This document shows positions 17,997 through 27,256 of a stretch of DNA of 64,000 nt, piece after piece (positions within the stretch are counted from its first letter, which is position 1; each line of letters opens with the position of its first letter). The DNA comes from Streptomyces sp. RPT161 (GTDB lineage Bacteria > Actinomycetota > Actinomycetes > Streptomycetales > Streptomycetaceae): assembly GCF_027533845.1 (NCBI RefSeq), contig NZ_JAPZVN010000003.1:496001-560000 (forward strand), written 5' to 3'. The position numbers and the translations under genes are program-made. The notes below the pieces were generated by a model. The model ran no database searches. It was not told the origin of the DNA and saw only the letters and a program-made list of their open reading frames with translations.

Positions 17997-19534
17997 CGAC
18001 CCTCCTTCGGGGTCTCGGCGGACTCGCCGTCCGACGCGGGGTCGGCGTCCGACGCGGATTCGGTGTCGCTCTTGGCCTCAGCGTCCGGCTTGGCCTCGGC
18101 GTCCGGCTTGGCCTCGCCCTTGGCCTCGGGCTCGCCCTTGGCCTCGGCTTCCGGCGTGGCCTCGGCGTCCGGCACGGATTCGGTGTCGCTCTTGGCCTCA
18201 GCGTCCGGCTTGGCCTCGGCGTCCGGCTCGGGCTCGGGCTTGGCCTCGGCTTCCGGCTTGGCCTCAGCGTCCGGCTTGGCCGCGGACTTCGCCTCCGCGC
18301 CGGGCTCGGCTTCGGCGTCCGCTTCGACCTCCGGCTCCTGCTCGGCCTCGGCAGTCGGCCCGGACTCCCGCTTGGCCTCGGCGTCCGGCTCGGGCTGGGC
18401 CTCCGGCTCCGGCTTCGCGGCAGGCTCGGGCTGGGCCTGCGGGGCCTCCTCGGCGGTAGCCACCTTCGCCGCGGGCTCGGTCTCGACGGCCGCCTCCTGC
18501 GTCTTGGCGGCCGGTGCCCCGGCCGTGACGACGCGGCGGGTTCCGGTGCGGGCAGGGAGGATCACCCTGGTGATACGACGCTTGCGCAGTGAGGAGTTGA
18601 GGGTGTCGTTGAGGCCCTCGCCGACCAGCGTGAAGCCGAGGATCGCCAGGATCATGGCGATGCCCGGGAACAGCGCGGTCCACCACATGCCCGCGTTGAC
18701 GTCGTCGATGGCGCGTTGCAGGTCGTAACCCCACTCGGCGGCCTCGGTGGGCTGGATGCCCAGGCCGAGGAAGCCCAGCCCGGCCAGCGTGGAGATGGCG
18801 TCGGCGGCGTTCATGGTGGTGATGACCGGCACGGACTGCACCACGTTGCCGAACAGGTACTTGCGGATCACCACGGACGGCTTGGCGCCCATCGCCCGCG
18901 CCGCCTCCACGTACAGCGCCTCACGGGCGGAGAGCGCCGAGGAGCGCACCACCCGGAAGTACTGCGGGATGTAGACCACGGTGATGGAGAGCGCCGCGGT
19001 GACCACACCACCGCCGACGACGCCGGAGAACACGAATCCGGCGACGATCGCCAGCAGCAGGTACGGGAAGGCGAACAGGGCGTCCATCACCAGTACCAGG
19101 ATCCGGTCCAGCCAGCCGCCGAAGTAACCGGCCAACAGTCCGAGCAGCACACCGAGGATGAGCGAGAAGACGACGGCGAGCACCATCACCTCAAGCGCGG
19201 TGCGCGCGCCGTAGATGGTGCGCGAGAGCACGTCCAGGCTCTGCACGGTCGTGCCGAACAGGTGGGCACCGTCCGGCGCCCCCTGCTTGGGGAACGGCTT
19301 CCCGCCTGACTGGTACTGGGCGAATCCGTACGGCGCGATCAGCGGCGCGAACAGCGCGACCAGCACGAACAGTCCGGAGATCACAAACCCGGACCAGAGC
19401 ATGAACTTGGGGATGCCGTGGGCCTGGGCGACGGGCGCGAAGGTGCGGCGCAGTCCGCGCAGTCGGCCCGGTTTGACGGTGGGCTTGGCCACCTCGTCCG
19501 CGTCCGTGGGCGGAAGCAGGGCTGTCTGGGTCAT
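17993..19534 (-). CDS. Peptide ABC permease (OppC/DppC-like) with long acidic tail
   Basis: 513 residues, whereas OppC/DppC proteins are usually around 300. Residues 1-320 are a normal permease: an N-terminal segment, five further membrane helices and the EAA coupling loop (YVEAARAMGAKPSVVIRKYL, about 208-227). From about 335 to the end there is a disordered Ala/Glu/Pro/Lys-rich tail with recurring DAEAKP and DTES units. The hydrophobic core predicts the tail is cytoplasmic, near the ATPases. Frame and codon bias continue without a break into the tail, so it is not a frameshift artefact. The ATG overlaps the upstream permease stop by one base. Confidence 0.93.
   Translation of the reverse strand: MTQTALLPPTDADEVAKPTVKPGRLRGLRRTFAPVAQAHGIPKFMLWSGFVISGLFVLVALFAPLIAPYGFAQYQSGGKPFPKQGAPDGAHLFGTTVQSLDVLSRTIYGARTALEVMVLAVVFSLILGVLLGLLAGYFGGWLDRILVLVMDALFAFPYLLLAIVAGFVFSGVVGGGVVTAALSITVVYIPQYFRVVRSSALSAREALYVEAARAMGAKPSVVIRKYLFGNVVQSVPVITTMNAADAISTLAGLGFLGLGIQPTEAAEWGYDLQRAIDDVNAGMWWTALFPGIAMILAILGFTLVGEGLNDTLNSSLRKRRITRVILPARTGTRRVVTAGAPAAKTQEAAVETEPAAKVATAEEAPQAQPEPAAKPEPEAQPEPDAEAKRESGPTAEAEQEPEVEADAEAEPGAEAKSAAKPDAEAKPEAEAKPEPEPDAEAKPDAEAKSDTESVPDAEATPEAEAKGEPEAKGEAKPDAEAKPDAEAKSDTESASDADPASDGESAETPKEGR
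18000..18502 (-). repeat. In-frame low-complexity repeats coding the permease tail
   Basis: Imperfect tandem 18-bp-type units, seen on the plus strand as repeated GCGTCCGGCTTGGCCTCG variants and two copies of a GATTCGGTGTCGCTCTTGGC block, encode the (D/E)AEAKP-rich tail. Unit number probably varies between strains by slippage. Confidence 0.75.
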
Positions 19535-20565
19535 CAGTACCGCACCCTCGGGTCGATCAGTGCGTTCACGAAGTCGATGAGCATGGAGATCACCACGACC
19601 ACCAGGGCGAAGACGGTGACGATGCCCTGCACCGCCGCGTAGTCCCGCGCATTGATGTACGTGATCAACGCCTGCCCGATGCCGGGCCAGTTGAAGGTCT
19701 TCTCGGTCAGCACCGAACCGCCGAGCAGCATCGCGACCTGGAGGCCGAGCACGGTGACCACGGGCACCAGAGCGTTGCGGAAGGCGTGCCGGGTGACCAC
19801 CGAGGTCTCCTTGATGCCTCGGGCGCGGGCCGCCTCCACGTAGTCACCCTGGAGCGTCTGGATCACGTTCACCCGGATCATGCGGATGAAGACACCCACG
19901 ATGATCAGGCCGAGCGTGACCGACGGCAGTACGAGGTGCTGGGCGATGTCGCCGACCGCGCCCCAGTCACCGGCGATCGCCGCGTCCAGGATCAGGATGT
20001 GGGTGGTGGTCGGTACGTTCAGGCCGACCAGCAGCGAGGACTGCCCCGAGGTCGGCAGCAGGTTCAGGCCGTTGGGCCCGAAGGCGAGTTGGGCCAGCAG
20101 ACCCAGCACGAACGCGGGGGCGGCGTACGTGATGATGGCGAACAGCCGCCCGGTGACGTCGATGCCGCGGTCGCGGAACCGGCCTGCCACCAGCCCGACC
20201 GGAACCCCGATGACGGTGGCGACGAGCAGGGCGCCGAAACTGAGCGAGAGGGTCGCTCCGCCGCGCTGGATGATGACCTCGCGGACGCTGAGGTTGTCGG
20301 AGAAGGTGGTGCCGAAGTTCAGGGTGGCGACCGACTTCAGGTACTCCCAGAACTGCTCGTACAACGGCTTGTCGAAGCCCGCCGCGTGCCTGCGGATGGC
20401 GAGTTCGGCCGCGGACAGCTTGCCGCCCTGGGACGCCGCGATGGGGTCGCCTGGCGCGACCCGCATCATGACGAAGACCAGAACCAGCAGGATGAAGACC
20501 ATGGGTACCGCGAGCGCGATCCTGGTGAGGATGTAGCGGCGCAGCGACCCGGACTGCTTGCTCAT
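19534..20565 (-). CDS. Peptide ABC permease (OppB/DppB-like)
   Basis: 343 residues with six predicted membrane helices. The N-terminal signature YILTRIALAVPMVFILLVLV is followed by an external loop with FDKPLYEQFWEYL, typical of OppB. The EAA loop is DYVEAARARGIKETSVVTRH, and the C-terminal segment is LTEKTFNWPGIGQALITYIN. It pairs with the OppC-like subunit to form the transmembrane channel. It is the second gene of the operon, separated from the receptor gene by a 75-bp gap that contains a hairpin. Confidence 0.95.
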   Translation of the reverse strand: MSKQSGSLRRYILTRIALAVPMVFILLVLVFVMMRVAPGDPIAASQGGKLSAAELAIRRHAAGFDKPLYEQFWEYLKSVATLNFGTTFSDNLSVREVIIQRGGATLSLSFGALLVATVIGVPVGLVAGRFRDRGIDVTGRLFAIITYAAPAFVLGLLAQLAFGPNGLNLLPTSGQSSLLVGLNVPTTTHILILDAAIAGDWGAVGDIAQHLVLPSVTLGLIIVGVFIRMIRVNVIQTLQGDYVEAARARGIKETSVVTRHAFRNALVPVVTVLGLQVAMLLGGSVLTEKTFNWPGIGQALITYINARDYAAVQGIVTVFALVVVVISMLIDFVNALIDPRVRY

Positions 20566-20594
20566 AGGGGACGTCTTTCTTCACCGGGCGACGG

Positions 20595-20626
20595 GGCCGA
20601 CCCGTGGCTGTCGCCATGGGTCGGCC
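20595..20626 (-). terminator. Intra-operon hairpin after first receptor gene
   Basis: GGCCGACCCGTGGC (20595-20608) pairs with GCCATGGGTCGGCC (20613-20626), with one G-U pair and a 4-nt loop. It lies 14 nt past the receptor stop and about 30 nt before the permease start. Hairpins at this place in ABC operons commonly stabilise or attenuate so that the receptor is made in excess. Confidence 0.6.
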
Positions 20627-20640
20627 GACGTCACATGCCG

Positions 20641-22188
20641 CTACTTGCTGAGTTCGTAGAAGCGGAACATCGACGGGTCGAGGGCCTTGTCGGTCCCCTT
20701 GACGCCGGTGCGGACGATCGCGGTCTGCTTGCCCTGCCAGACCGGAATGATCGGCGCGTCCTCCGCCTCGGTCTTCTGGATGTCAGCGAGGGCCTGGTTG
20801 CGGGCGTTCGGGTCGGTCGCGCTCTCTTCCTTGGCCAGGTCGTCCTGGATCTGGGAGTTCTGGTAACCGGTGCCCAGGAACGGCTGCTTGGTCAGGAACG
20901 GCGCCAGGTCGTCATCGGGGTCGGGGAAGTCCGGGTACCAACCCATCATGTACGAGGCGTAGTTGTCGGCCTTCTCGTCCTTCTGGTACTGCGTCCACTC
21001 GGTGGTCTGGACGTTCACCTTGAACAGGCCGCTGGCTTCGAGCTGCCGCTTGATGGTCGTGGCCTCGTCGGCGGAGGCGGGACCGTAGTGGCTCGGGGTG
21101 TAGAAGTACTGGATCGTGACCGGGGTGCTGATGCCGGCGTCCTTCAGCAGCTTGGCGGCCTTGTCCTTGTCGGGCGCGCCGTACTTGTCCTTGAAGGCCG
21201 GGATCTGGCCCTGGAGGCCGTTGCCCACCATCGAGTACAGCGGCTCCACGGTGCCGTTGTACGCGCTCTTGGCGATCTCCTCGCGGTCGATGAGCTGGGC
21301 GATCGCCTGCCGGACGGGCTTTTGGTCCGCAGGTTTCACCTTGGCGTCGAAGACGATGTAGCGCTTCTCCGTGCCGGAGCCCTGCACGACCTGGACGCCG
21401 CTGGCGCCCTGCATCGACTTGACGTCGGTGGGCGAGAAGGTGCGGAACGCGACGTCGACGTCGCCGGCCTGGATGGCCTGCTTCAGCGGCGAGGAGTCGG
21501 AGAAGTACTGGATGACGAACTGCTGGTTCTGCAGCTTGTCCGGACCCTTGTAGTCCTTGTTCGCCACGAACTCGGCCGACTGCTTGGCGGAGTACTTCGC
21601 CAGCGTGTACGGGCCGGATCCGACCACCTTGGAGCCGTCGAGGAGCTTGTCCTTGGGGTAGACCTTGCTGTCCACGATCAGTCCGGCGTCGGTGGCCAGG
21701 ACCATCGGGAACGTGGCGTCCGGGTTCTTCAGGTGGAAGATGACCTGGTCGTCGCCCTTGGTCTCGGTGTGGTCCAGGTTGGCCAGCAGACTTGACGGCC
21801 CGTTGGGTGCGGCGATGCCGACCATCCGGTCGAAGGAGAACTTCACGTCATTGGCGGTGAGCTTGTCACCGTTGGAGAAGACAAGCCCCGCCTGGAGTGT
21901 GCAGGAGTAGGTCTTCGGGTCGGTGAAGCCGCAGGACTTCGCGGCGTCAGGCTCCGGCTTGTTTCCGCCGGTTGGGAGGTGCATCACCTTCTGGAAGACG
22001 CTGTCGAGAACCTCCCAGGAGCCGTAGTCATACGCGCCCGCGGGATCGAGGGACGACACCGTTTCGGTGGTGCCGACCACGATCGCTTTGCTACCGGACG
22101 CTGATCCCTTGTCGCCTCCGCATGCGGATACACCGATGGCCAGGAAGGCAACGGTGGTGGCAGCGACGACACGCTTGGTACGTGACAT
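20641..22188 (-). CDS. Peptide ABC transporter lipoprotein receptor (first copy)
   Basis: 515 residues from the ATG at 22188 (MSRTKRVVAATTVAFLAIG), preceded by AAGGGGA. The signal ends in a VSACGG lipobox. Family 5 solute-binding motifs follow: LVFSNGDKLTANDVKFSFDR, VVGSGPYTLAKY, AIQAGDVDVAF, GWYPDFPDPDDDLAPFL, PVWQGKQTA. It is the first gene of the six-gene operon. The 388-bp stretch upstream (22189-22576) must hold the operon promoter; I found no convincing -35/-10 pair there, only repeated TTCCGTG motifs on the minus strand. Ligand class is inferred from the family, and a developmental or nutritional peptide is possible. Confidence 0.93.
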   Translation of the reverse strand: MSRTKRVVAATTVAFLAIGVSACGGDKGSASGSKAIVVGTTETVSSLDPAGAYDYGSWEVLDSVFQKVMHLPTGGNKPEPDAAKSCGFTDPKTYSCTLQAGLVFSNGDKLTANDVKFSFDRMVGIAAPNGPSSLLANLDHTETKGDDQVIFHLKNPDATFPMVLATDAGLIVDSKVYPKDKLLDGSKVVGSGPYTLAKYSAKQSAEFVANKDYKGPDKLQNQQFVIQYFSDSSPLKQAIQAGDVDVAFRTFSPTDVKSMQGASGVQVVQGSGTEKRYIVFDAKVKPADQKPVRQAIAQLIDREEIAKSAYNGTVEPLYSMVGNGLQGQIPAFKDKYGAPDKDKAAKLLKDAGISTPVTIQYFYTPSHYGPASADEATTIKRQLEASGLFKVNVQTTEWTQYQKDEKADNYASYMMGWYPDFPDPDDDLAPFLTKQPFLGTGYQNSQIQDDLAKEESATDPNARNQALADIQKTEAEDAPIIPVWQGKQTAIVRTGVKGTDKALDPSMFRFYELSK

Positions 22189-22576
22189 CTCGTGAATCCC
22201 CTTGCTCAAACGCCGATCGGTTGATTCGGCATTGACCAGCAAGGACCCTAGTGGGAACGCTCGACTCCGCTAAGGCACAGTGCAGTTGAGGCGATATCAC
22301 GCACTGATAACGGCATGCCGCGTCCCGATATCCGAACACTGGAGCGATCTACTCTCGGTGTGACCAATCAGGACACAAGGGCAGCGGGCGGGAGGGTGGG
22401 ATCAGACGGCGCGCCGACTGTCGACTGGGCGGGAATGTGACAAGTATCACGGAACCAGCGGGTCGGGCAGGCACGGAATTTCGGCCACCACATTCGTCAC
22501 GGAAAACAGTCGGCCGACCGCCCACAGTTTCCGCCGCGCGCCCCGCCGAATTACCGGGGGCGCGGAAGTTGCACGG

Positions 22577-23278
22577 TCAGTGCGCGGCCGTGACCAGAGA
22601 GCGCAGAAAAGCCAGGTCCACCTCTTCGAGCGACCCCACGATGGTGCGGCCGGGGCCCGGCGCGATCGGCACCAGCGACGGTACGGCGACCACTCGGCAG
22701 CCCGCCGCCTCACCGGAGGCGACACCGGTGGCGGTGTCCTCCACGACCACGCATCGGGCGGGGTCCGCACCCAGCCCGGCGGCGGCCAGCAGGTACGGAT
22801 CGGGGTGCGGCTTGGTGTGTTCGACCTCGTCACCGGCGACCGACAGGGCGAAGTTCTCCGGGCCCAGGGAACGCAGCACGGTGTCGATGATGTGCCGGTG
22901 CGAGGCGGAGACCAGCGCGGTGGGCACCTCGTGGGCGGCTAGTTCGGTCAGCAGCCGCCGGGCACCGGGCATCAACGGCACGCCGTGGCTTATGAGTTCG
23001 GCGAACCGCTTGTTGATCAGTACGGACAGTTCGGCGAGCGTCAGCTGGACTCCGGTCACGTCGATCAGATGATTGACGCTGCGGGTCATCGGGCCGCCGA
23101 TGACGATCTGGCGGTGCTCCTCCTCCAGGATGTGCCCGAGTTCGGCGAAGACCTCGGACTCCGCCTTCCACCAGAATCCCTCGGTGTCCACCAGGGTGCC
23201 GTCCATGTCGAGAAGCACCGCCTGGAGGGCGGAGCCCTCGGCGCGGGCCGTCGTGACGGCGGGGATGCTGCTGGTCAT
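22577..23278 (-). CDS. HAD-superfamily phosphatase (subfamily IA)
   Basis: 233 residues starting MTSSIPAVTTARAEGSALQA, with GGAGGTG upstream. Motif I is LLDMDGTLVDTE, motif II TALVSAS, motif III the Lys in HTKPHPDPYL, and motif IV VVVEDTATGV. The cap inserted after motif I is helical, as in beta-phosphoglucomutase/phosphoglycolate phosphatase-like proteins. The substrate is likely a small phosphorylated metabolite but cannot be named. Its ATG overlaps the stop of a 24-codon upstream frame carrying a hairpin (see separate entry), and it lies downstream of metH on the same strand. Confidence 0.9.
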   Translation of the reverse strand: MTSSIPAVTTARAEGSALQAVLLDMDGTLVDTEGFWWKAESEVFAELGHILEEEHRQIVIGGPMTRSVNHLIDVTGVQLTLAELSVLINKRFAELISHGVPLMPGARRLLTELAAHEVPTALVSASHRHIIDTVLRSLGPENFALSVAGDEVEHTKPHPDPYLLAAAGLGADPARCVVVEDTATGVASGEAAGCRVVAVPSLVPIAPGPGRTIVGSLEEVDLAFLRSLVTAAH

Positions 23279-23349
23279 CCGGGTCGCACCTCCGTACGGG
23301 GAACAAGAGGCCGGTCGCCTTCGCGACCGGCCTCCACCGGATCGTCCAT
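23275..23349 (-). promoter_or_regulatory. Short upstream reading frame with hairpin before HAD gene
   Basis: A 24-codon frame (ATG at 23349, preceded by GAGGG) ends in a TGA that overlaps the HAD ATG by four bases. Inside it the arms GAGGCCGGTCGC (23307-23318) and GCGACCGGCCTC (23323-23334) pair perfectly around a 4-nt loop and are followed on the minus strand by TTGTTCC. This could be a leader with a translation-sensitive attenuator. Alternatively the hairpin is a late terminator for metH and the frame is chance. The 343 bp between here and metH hold nothing else I can identify. Confidence 0.4.
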
Positions 23350-23692
23350 TCTACGACCCTCGCGGATCAAGCGCGCATCTCGCCGATGGCGATCCGTAAA
23401 ACCCCAGGTGAGGAGCCGGGGCCCTGGCAAGTGTTCCGGCCGGTTCACCCCGCCCTCCCCGCCGTCGTGGTCACTCAGCGCCACGGCGGCAGGACATTGT
23501 GCCACCCGACGCCGGGACGTCGACCGGTTCCCGGCGCGACAGCGAGCACCCCCACGGCGCGGTCCGGCAGTGCCACACCCACCCCGGGGCACGGCACCGC
23601 GGAAGGCCCGGGGACCGGGCGCGGCCCCAGATGAGCCCGGGGGCAGGGGCGCGTGGAGCCGGGGGCCGCGCCCCCGGCCCCCCTCCGCGTGC

Positions 23693-26600
23693 TCAGCGCG
23701 CGTTGAAGTACTTGGCCTCCGGGTGATGGATCACGATCGCGTCCGTGGACTGTTCCGGATGGAGCTGGAACTCCTCCGAGAGCCGTACGCCGATCCGTTC
23801 CGGTTCGAGGAGTTCCGCGATCTTCGCCCGGTCCTCCAGGTCGGGGCAGGCCCCGTAGCCCAGGGAGAAGCGCGCCCCGCGGTACTTCAGGGCGAACATG
23901 TCCTCCACGTCGGCCGGGTCCTCCCCGGCGAACCCCAGCTCCGCCCGCACCCGGGCGTGCCAGTACTCGGCGAGCGCCTCCGCGAGCTGCACGGACAGCC
24001 CGTGCAGCTCCAGGTAGTCACGGTAGGAGTCGGCGGCGAACAGTTCGTTGGCCGCGTCGGAGACCCTGCTGCCGACGGTCACCACCTGCAGGCCCACGAC
24101 GTCCGTCTCGCCGGACTCCCGCGACCGGAAGAAGTCCGCCAGGCACAGCCTGCGGCCCCGGCGCTGCCGCGGGAAGGTGAACCGGGTCCGCTCGCTGCCG
24201 TCCTCGTGCAGGATGATCAGGTCGTCGCCCTTGGAGACGCAAGGGAAGTATCCGTAGGTGACCGCGGCCTCCAGCAGCCCGTCGGTCTGCAACCGGTCCA
24301 GCAGGCCGCGCAGCCGCGGACGGCCCTCGGTCTCCACCAGCTCCTCGTAGCTGGGGCCACCGGCCCGGGACTGCTTGAGTCCCCACTGGCCCTTGAACAG
24401 CGCGCCCTCGTCCAGCCACGACGCGTAGTCCTTGAGCGCGATGCCCCTGACCACGCGGCTGCCCCAGAACGGCGGGGTGGGCACCGGGTTGTCGGTGGCA
24501 ACGTCGGAGCGGATCTGACCGTAGTTGGCCTCGGGCTCGTCGATCTCGACGGTCCGCTGCGCGACCCGGCGCGGCTTCAGCTCCGGCAGCGTCGCCCCGG
24601 GCACCCCGCGCTTGACCGCGATCAGCGCGTCCATCAGCCGTAGTCCTTCGAACGCGTCGCGGGCGTAGCGGACTTCGCCCTCGTAGATCTCGTGCAGGTC
24701 CTGTTCCACGTAGGCCCGGGTGAGCGCGGCGCCGCCGAGGATGACCGGGTAACTGGCCGCCAGGCCGCGCTGGTTGAGCTCCTGGAGGTTCTCCTTCATG
24801 ATCACAGTGGACTTCACCAGCAGTCCCGACATGCCGATGACATCCGCCCGGTGCTCCTCGGCCGCCTCCAGGATCGCCGAAACCGGCTGCTTGATACCGA
24901 GGTTGACCACGGTGTAGCCGTTGTTGGACAGGATGATGTCGACCAGGTTCTTGCCGATGTCGTGCACATCGCCGCGCACCGTGGCGAGCACGATGGTGCC
25001 CTTGCCCTCGTCGTCGGTCTTCTCCATGTGCGGTTCGAGGTACGCGACCGCCGCCTTCATCACCTCGGCGGACTGGAGCACGAACGGCAGCTGCATCTGG
25101 CCCGAGCCGAAGAGTTCGCCGACCACCTTCATGCCTGCCAGCAGCGTCTCGTTGACGATCTCCAGCGCGGGACGTGCCCCCAGCGCCTCGTCCAGATCGG
25201 CCTCAAGGCCGTTGCGCTCGCCGTCGATGATGCGCCGCTGCAGCCGCTCCTCCAGCGGCAGCGCCGCCAGTTCCTCGGCGCGGCCCGCCTTGACCGACTT
25301 GGTGTCGACGCCCTCGAACAGCTCCAGGAACCGCTGCAGCGGGTCGTACCCCTCACGCCGCCGGTCGTAGACCAGGTCGAGGGCGACCTCTCGCTGCTCC
25401 TCGGGGATCCGCGCGACCGGCAGGATCTTGGCGGCGTGCACGATGGCCGAGTCGAGCCCGGCTTCGACGCACTCGTTGAGGAAGACCGAGTTGAGCACCA
25501 TCCGGGCGGGCGGGTTGAGGCCGAAGGAGACGTTCGACAGTCCCAGCGTGGTCTGGACGTCGGGGTGGCGCCGCTTGAGTTCGCGGATCGCCTCGATGGT
25601 CGCCACCGCGTCCTTGCGGGACTCCTCCTGGCCGGTGGCGATGGTGAAGGTCAGGCAGTCCACGATGATGTCGCACTCGCGCACCCCCCAGTTGCCGGTC
25701 AGATCGGCGATCAGCCGCTCGGCGACCGCCACCTTGTGCTCGGCGGTACGGGCCTGGCCCTGCTCGTCGATGGTGAGGGCGATCAGCGCGGCGCCGTGCT
25801 CCACCGCGAGCTTGGTGACCTTCTGGAACCGGGACTCGGGCCCGTCGCCGTCCTCGTAGTTGACGGAGTTGATCACCGCGCGCCCGCCGAGCAGCTCCAA
25901 CCCGGCCTGGATGACGGCCGGTTCGGTGGAGTCGAGGACGATCGGCAGGGTGGAGGCGGTCGCCAGGCGGCCCGCGATCTCCCTCATGTCGGCGACGCCG
26001 TCCCGGCCCACGTAGTCGACGCACAGGTCCAACAGGTGCGCACCCTCGCGGATCTGCTCGCGCGCCATCTCCACACAGTCGTCCCAGCGGGCTTCCAGCA
26101 TGGCCTCGCGGAACTTCTTGGAGCCGTTGGCGTTGGTGCGCTCGCCGATCGCCAGGTACGAGGTGTCCTGCCGGAACGGCACGCTCTGGTAGAGGGAGGC
26201 GGCGCCCGGCTCGGGGCGCGGGCGGCGCTCGGTGATCTCCTGGCCGCGCACCCGCTCCACGAGCTGGCGCAGGTGCTCGGGGGTGGTGCCGCAGCAGCCG
26301 CCGACCAGCGACAGGCCGTACTCACGGACGAACACCTCCTGGGCGTCGGCGAGTTCCTCCGGCGTCAGCGGGTAGTGCGCGCCGTCCTTGCCGAGCACCG
26401 GAAGCCCCGCGTTGGGCATCGCGGAGACACCCACGCGGGCATACCGCGACAGATAGCGCAGGTGCTCGCTCATCTCGGCGGGCCCGGTGGCGCAGTTGAG
26501 CCCGATCATGTCGATGCCCAGCGGCTCCAGGGCGGTGAGCGCGGCGCCGATCTCGGAGCCGAGCAGCATGGTGCCGGTGGTCTCCACGGTGACCTGGCAC

Positions 26601-27196
26601 AGCAGCGGCAGGTCGACGGCCGCGGCGCGCAGTGCCCGGCGGGCGCCGATGATCGACGCCTTGGTCTGCAGCAGGTCCTGGGTGGTCTCCACCAGGATGG
26701 CGTCCGCCCCGCCCGCGATCAGTCCCTCGACCTCGGTCTGGTAGGCGTCGCGCAGCGCGGTGTACGGGGCGTGTCCCAGGGTCGGCAGCTTGGTGCCGGG
26801 TCCGACGGAGCCGAGCACCCAGCGCGGGCGGTCGGGGGTGGCGAAGCCGTCGGCGACCTCGCGGGCCAACCGGGCACCGGCCTCGGCCAGTTCGTGGATG
26901 CGGTGGGCGATGTCGTACTCGCCGAGCGCGGCGAGGTTGGCGCCGAAGGTGTTGGTCTCGACGCAGTCGACGCCCGCGGAGAAGTACGCCTCGTGCACCG
27001 AGCGGACGATGTCCGGGCGAGTGACGTTGAGTACCTCGTTGCACCCTTCGAGGCCCTCGAAGTCGTCCAGGGACGGGTCCTGGGCCTGGAGCATGGTCCC
27101 CATCGCGCCGTCGGCCACCACGACACGGGTGGCGAGCGCCCTGCGCAGGGCGTCGGCTCGGGACTGCTGGGCGGTCTGCTGGGACGGCGAGGCCAT
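23693..27196 (-). CDS. metH: Cobalamin-dependent methionine synthase
   Basis: 1167 residues from the ATG at 27196, which is correctly spaced from CAGGGAG; an ATG two codons upstream is too close to it. Domains in order: homocysteine-binding barrel (about 20-330; DGAMGTMLQ, zinc cysteines in GLNCATGP and LVGGCCGTTPEH); pterin-binding barrel (about 350-620; IGERTNANGSKKFREAML, LDLCVDYVGRDG); cobalamin module (about 640-860; DVHDIGKNLV is the DxHxxG cobalt-ligand motif); and the C-terminal activation domain (about 900-1167; SLGYGACPDL binds SAM). It transfers methyl from 5-methyl-THF to homocysteine. It is divergent from gylR. No B12 riboswitch was seen upstream. Confidence 0.97.
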   Translation of the reverse strand: MASPSQQTAQQSRADALRRALATRVVVADGAMGTMLQAQDPSLDDFEGLEGCNEVLNVTRPDIVRSVHEAYFSAGVDCVETNTFGANLAALGEYDIAHRIHELAEAGARLAREVADGFATPDRPRWVLGSVGPGTKLPTLGHAPYTALRDAYQTEVEGLIAGGADAILVETTQDLLQTKASIIGARRALRAAAVDLPLLCQVTVETTGTMLLGSEIGAALTALEPLGIDMIGLNCATGPAEMSEHLRYLSRYARVGVSAMPNAGLPVLGKDGAHYPLTPEELADAQEVFVREYGLSLVGGCCGTTPEHLRQLVERVRGQEITERRPRPEPGAASLYQSVPFRQDTSYLAIGERTNANGSKKFREAMLEARWDDCVEMAREQIREGAHLLDLCVDYVGRDGVADMREIAGRLATASTLPIVLDSTEPAVIQAGLELLGGRAVINSVNYEDGDGPESRFQKVTKLAVEHGAALIALTIDEQGQARTAEHKVAVAERLIADLTGNWGVRECDIIVDCLTFTIATGQEESRKDAVATIEAIRELKRRHPDVQTTLGLSNVSFGLNPPARMVLNSVFLNECVEAGLDSAIVHAAKILPVARIPEEQREVALDLVYDRRREGYDPLQRFLELFEGVDTKSVKAGRAEELAALPLEERLQRRIIDGERNGLEADLDEALGARPALEIVNETLLAGMKVVGELFGSGQMQLPFVLQSAEVMKAAVAYLEPHMEKTDDEGKGTIVLATVRGDVHDIGKNLVDIILSNNGYTVVNLGIKQPVSAILEAAEEHRADVIGMSGLLVKSTVIMKENLQELNQRGLAASYPVILGGAALTRAYVEQDLHEIYEGEVRYARDAFEGLRLMDALIAVKRGVPGATLPELKPRRVAQRTVEIDEPEANYGQIRSDVATDNPVPTPPFWGSRVVRGIALKDYASWLDEGALFKGQWGLKQSRAGGPSYEELVETEGRPRLRGLLDRLQTDGLLEAAVTYGYFPCVSKGDDLIILHEDGSERTRFTFPRQRRGRRLCLADFFRSRESGETDVVGLQVVTVGSRVSDAANELFAADSYRDYLELHGLSVQLAEALAEYWHARVRAELGFAGEDPADVEDMFALKYRGARFSLGYGACPDLEDRAKIAELLEPERIGVRLSEEFQLHPEQSTDAIVIHHPEAKYFNAR

Positions 27197-27231
27197 GGAC
27201 ATGCTCCCTGGGATGCGACGGCTGTCGGCTT

Positions 27232-27256
27232 TGCGTGCCCTGTGCAGGGGCACGCA
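27232..27256 (-). promoter_or_regulatory. Hairpin in metH 5' leader
   Basis: TGCGTGCCC (27232-27240) and GGGCACGCA (27248-27256) pair perfectly with a 7-nt loop, 36 nt upstream of the metH ATG. A second inverted repeat, CCTCGGCGGTG at 27330-27340 with its complement at 27358-27368, lies further upstream in the same divergent region. The role is unknown. They do not resemble a cobalamin or SAM aptamer. Confidence 0.4.

Noticed and set aside
13862-22188. Identification of the peptide transporter as the bldK developmental operon
   Set aside because: Gene order differs, two receptors are present and the location next to the proteasome/metH region does not fit bldK. Only a generic peptide-transporter call is justified.
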